Under the pieces are notes generated by a model. It was not told the origin of the DNA. It saw nothing but the letters and a program-made list of their open reading frames with translations, and made no database searches. Below, in pieces: positions 63,381-64,000 of a stretch of DNA of 64,000 bases (within the stretch, counting starts at the first letter, position 1; every line of letters starts with the position of its first letter). This DNA comes from Streptomyces sp. Je 1-332 (GTDB lineage Bacteria; Actinomycetota; Actinomycetes; Streptomycetales; Streptomycetaceae). The stretch is taken from positions 1,364,001 through 1,428,000 of the forward strand of contig NZ_CP160402.1 in NCBI RefSeq assembly GCF_040730185.1, given 5' to 3'. A program made the position numbers and the translations under genes.

Positions 63381-64000
63381 GCCGGATAGCGGTTCCCGCA
63401 GCCGCGGAGATCCCGCAGGACAGCTCCCGCCGCGCAGGCACCGTCATGGCCGCGCTCGGCGTCACCGCCTTCTCGCTCACCTTTCCCTCCACCGCCTGGG
63501 GCCTGGAGGGCATCGGCCCCTGGTCGTTCGTGGCCCTGCGCGTCGTACTGAGCGCGGTCATCGCGGGCGGCGCCCTGCTCGCCCTGCGCGTCCCGCTGCC
63601 CGCACGCCGCCACTGGGCCGGGCTCGCCGTCGTCGCCGCCGGGGTCGTCGTCGGCTTCCCGCTGCTCACCACGCTCGCCCTGCAGACGTCCACCACCGCC
63701 CACGCGGCCGTGGTCGTCGGCCTGCTCCCGCTGACCACCGCCGTGTTCTCGGCGCTGCGCACCGGGGCACGGCCCTCGCGGACGTTCTGGACCGCGGCCC
63801 TCGCCGGCGCGGCGGCGGTGATCGCGTTCACGGTCCAGCAGAGCGGCGGCGCCCTGTCGACCGCCGACCTGTACCTCTTCGCCTCGCTCCTCATCTGCGC
63901 CGCCGGCTACACGGAGGGTGGCCGTCTCGCGCGCGAGATGCCGGGCTGGCAGGTCATCGGCTGGGCGCTGGTCCTGTGCCTGCCGCTCGCCGTGGCGGGG
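63350..64000 (+). CDS. EamA/DMT-superfamily transporter, 3' end outside window
   Basis: The frame from ATG 63350 is open to the window end, 217 residues. About six hydrophobic helices are seen (VMAALGVTAFSLTFPSTAWGL, WSFVALRVVLSAVIAGGALLAL, WAGLAVVAAGVVVGFPLLT, AAVVVGLLPLTTAVFSALR, WTAALAGAAAVIAFTV, LYLFASLLICAAGY), with the first EamA repeat complete. The family exports metabolites such as amino acids or sugars. An in-frame ATG at 63446 is an alternative start that would leave a 98-base gap. Paired with a MocR regulator, it may export a substrate tied to PLP or an amine. Confidence 0.9.
   Translation, partial: MTAQDSATRPSRIAVPAAAEIPQDSSRRAGTVMAALGVTAFSLTFPSTAWGLEGIGPWSFVALRVVLSAVIAGGALLALRVPLPARRHWAGLAVVAAGVVVGFPLLTTLALQTSTTAHAAVVVGLLPLTTAVFSALRTGARPSRTFWTAALAGAAAVIAFTVQQSGGALSTADLYLFASLLICAAGYTEGGRLAREMPGWQVIGWALVLCLPLAVAG

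Overview
The window is high-GC actinobacterial DNA. The codon bias, the sporulation gene ssgB, GTG and TTG starts, the arg cluster order argC-J-B-D-R and the tandem tRNA-Val genes all point to Streptomyces. The gene order from thrS through ssgB and the cobalamin genes to the arg cluster resembles, from memory, the conserved chromosomal core of S. coelicolor. No prophage, insertion sequence, integrase, CRISPR array or large biosynthetic cluster is visible. The novelty is therefore in small accessory cassettes, unusual fusions and regulatory DNA.

Layout. 1-7.1 kb: the 3' part of an EF-G-like factor, a membrane protein, a HIT hydrolase, a K+ channel-type protein and thrS. 7.2-10.1 kb: a translationally coupled pair (unknown protein plus DUF4365, PD-(D/E)XK nuclease-like) divergent from a DEDDh exonuclease. 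10-13.5 kb: two identical tRNA-Val(CAC) genes bracket an SRPBCC protein and a large membrane protein broken by a frameshift. 13.5-19.8 kb: ssgB, a CGNR zinc-finger regulator, small membrane proteins, a DsbA-like protein, an acetyltransferase and the coupled pair pabB-pabC (4-aminobenzoate/folate). 19.9-20.5 kb: a tRNA cluster Gly-Cys-Val-Val-Val ending in a strong terminator. 20.5-25.1 kb: a zinc-ribbon protein, an APH-fold kinase, small proteins, a Ser/Thr protein kinase and a TrmH-type RNA methyltransferase.

25.2-32.3 kb is a corrinoid block: a CysG-like siroheme/precorrin-2 enzyme, a giant fusion (about 740 disordered residues, then BluB, then CobT) and CobL (CbiE-CbiT). 32.4-37.1 kb holds an acetyltransferase and a methionine ABC importer operon, metN-metI-metQ-metQ. 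A short upstream ORF ending in a Cys/Met-rich run and a palindrome lie before metN. 37-46.9 kb: a HAD phosphatase, two small membrane proteins, an acetyltransferase, a sigma factor, a Tat-exported glycerophosphodiesterase, a PlsC-like acyltransferase, a TetR/MFS efflux operon with a visible operator, an aldo/keto reductase and argH with an ARG box.

47-53.8 kb: a PPOX-fold protein, an L,D-transpeptidase, a bile-acid-symporter-family transporter, and a tightly coupled operon GntR - ADP-ribosylglycohydrolase - NCS1 permease - PfkB kinase that looks like an N-glycoside uptake and salvage system of unknown substrate. 53.9-58.9 kb: argR, argD, argB, argJ and argC on the minus strand, every junction from argC to argD overlapping by 4 nt, driven by a promoter overlapped by ARG boxes. 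59-64 kb: a VOC protein, an aldo/keto reductase behind a MerR-type 19-bp-spacer promoter, a DUF6314 protein convergent with a deaminase, and a MocR-type regulator divergent from an EamA transporter whose start codons overlap.

Start codons were chosen from ribosome-binding sites, overlaps and family starts. All function calls rest on motifs read by eye, not on database searches.
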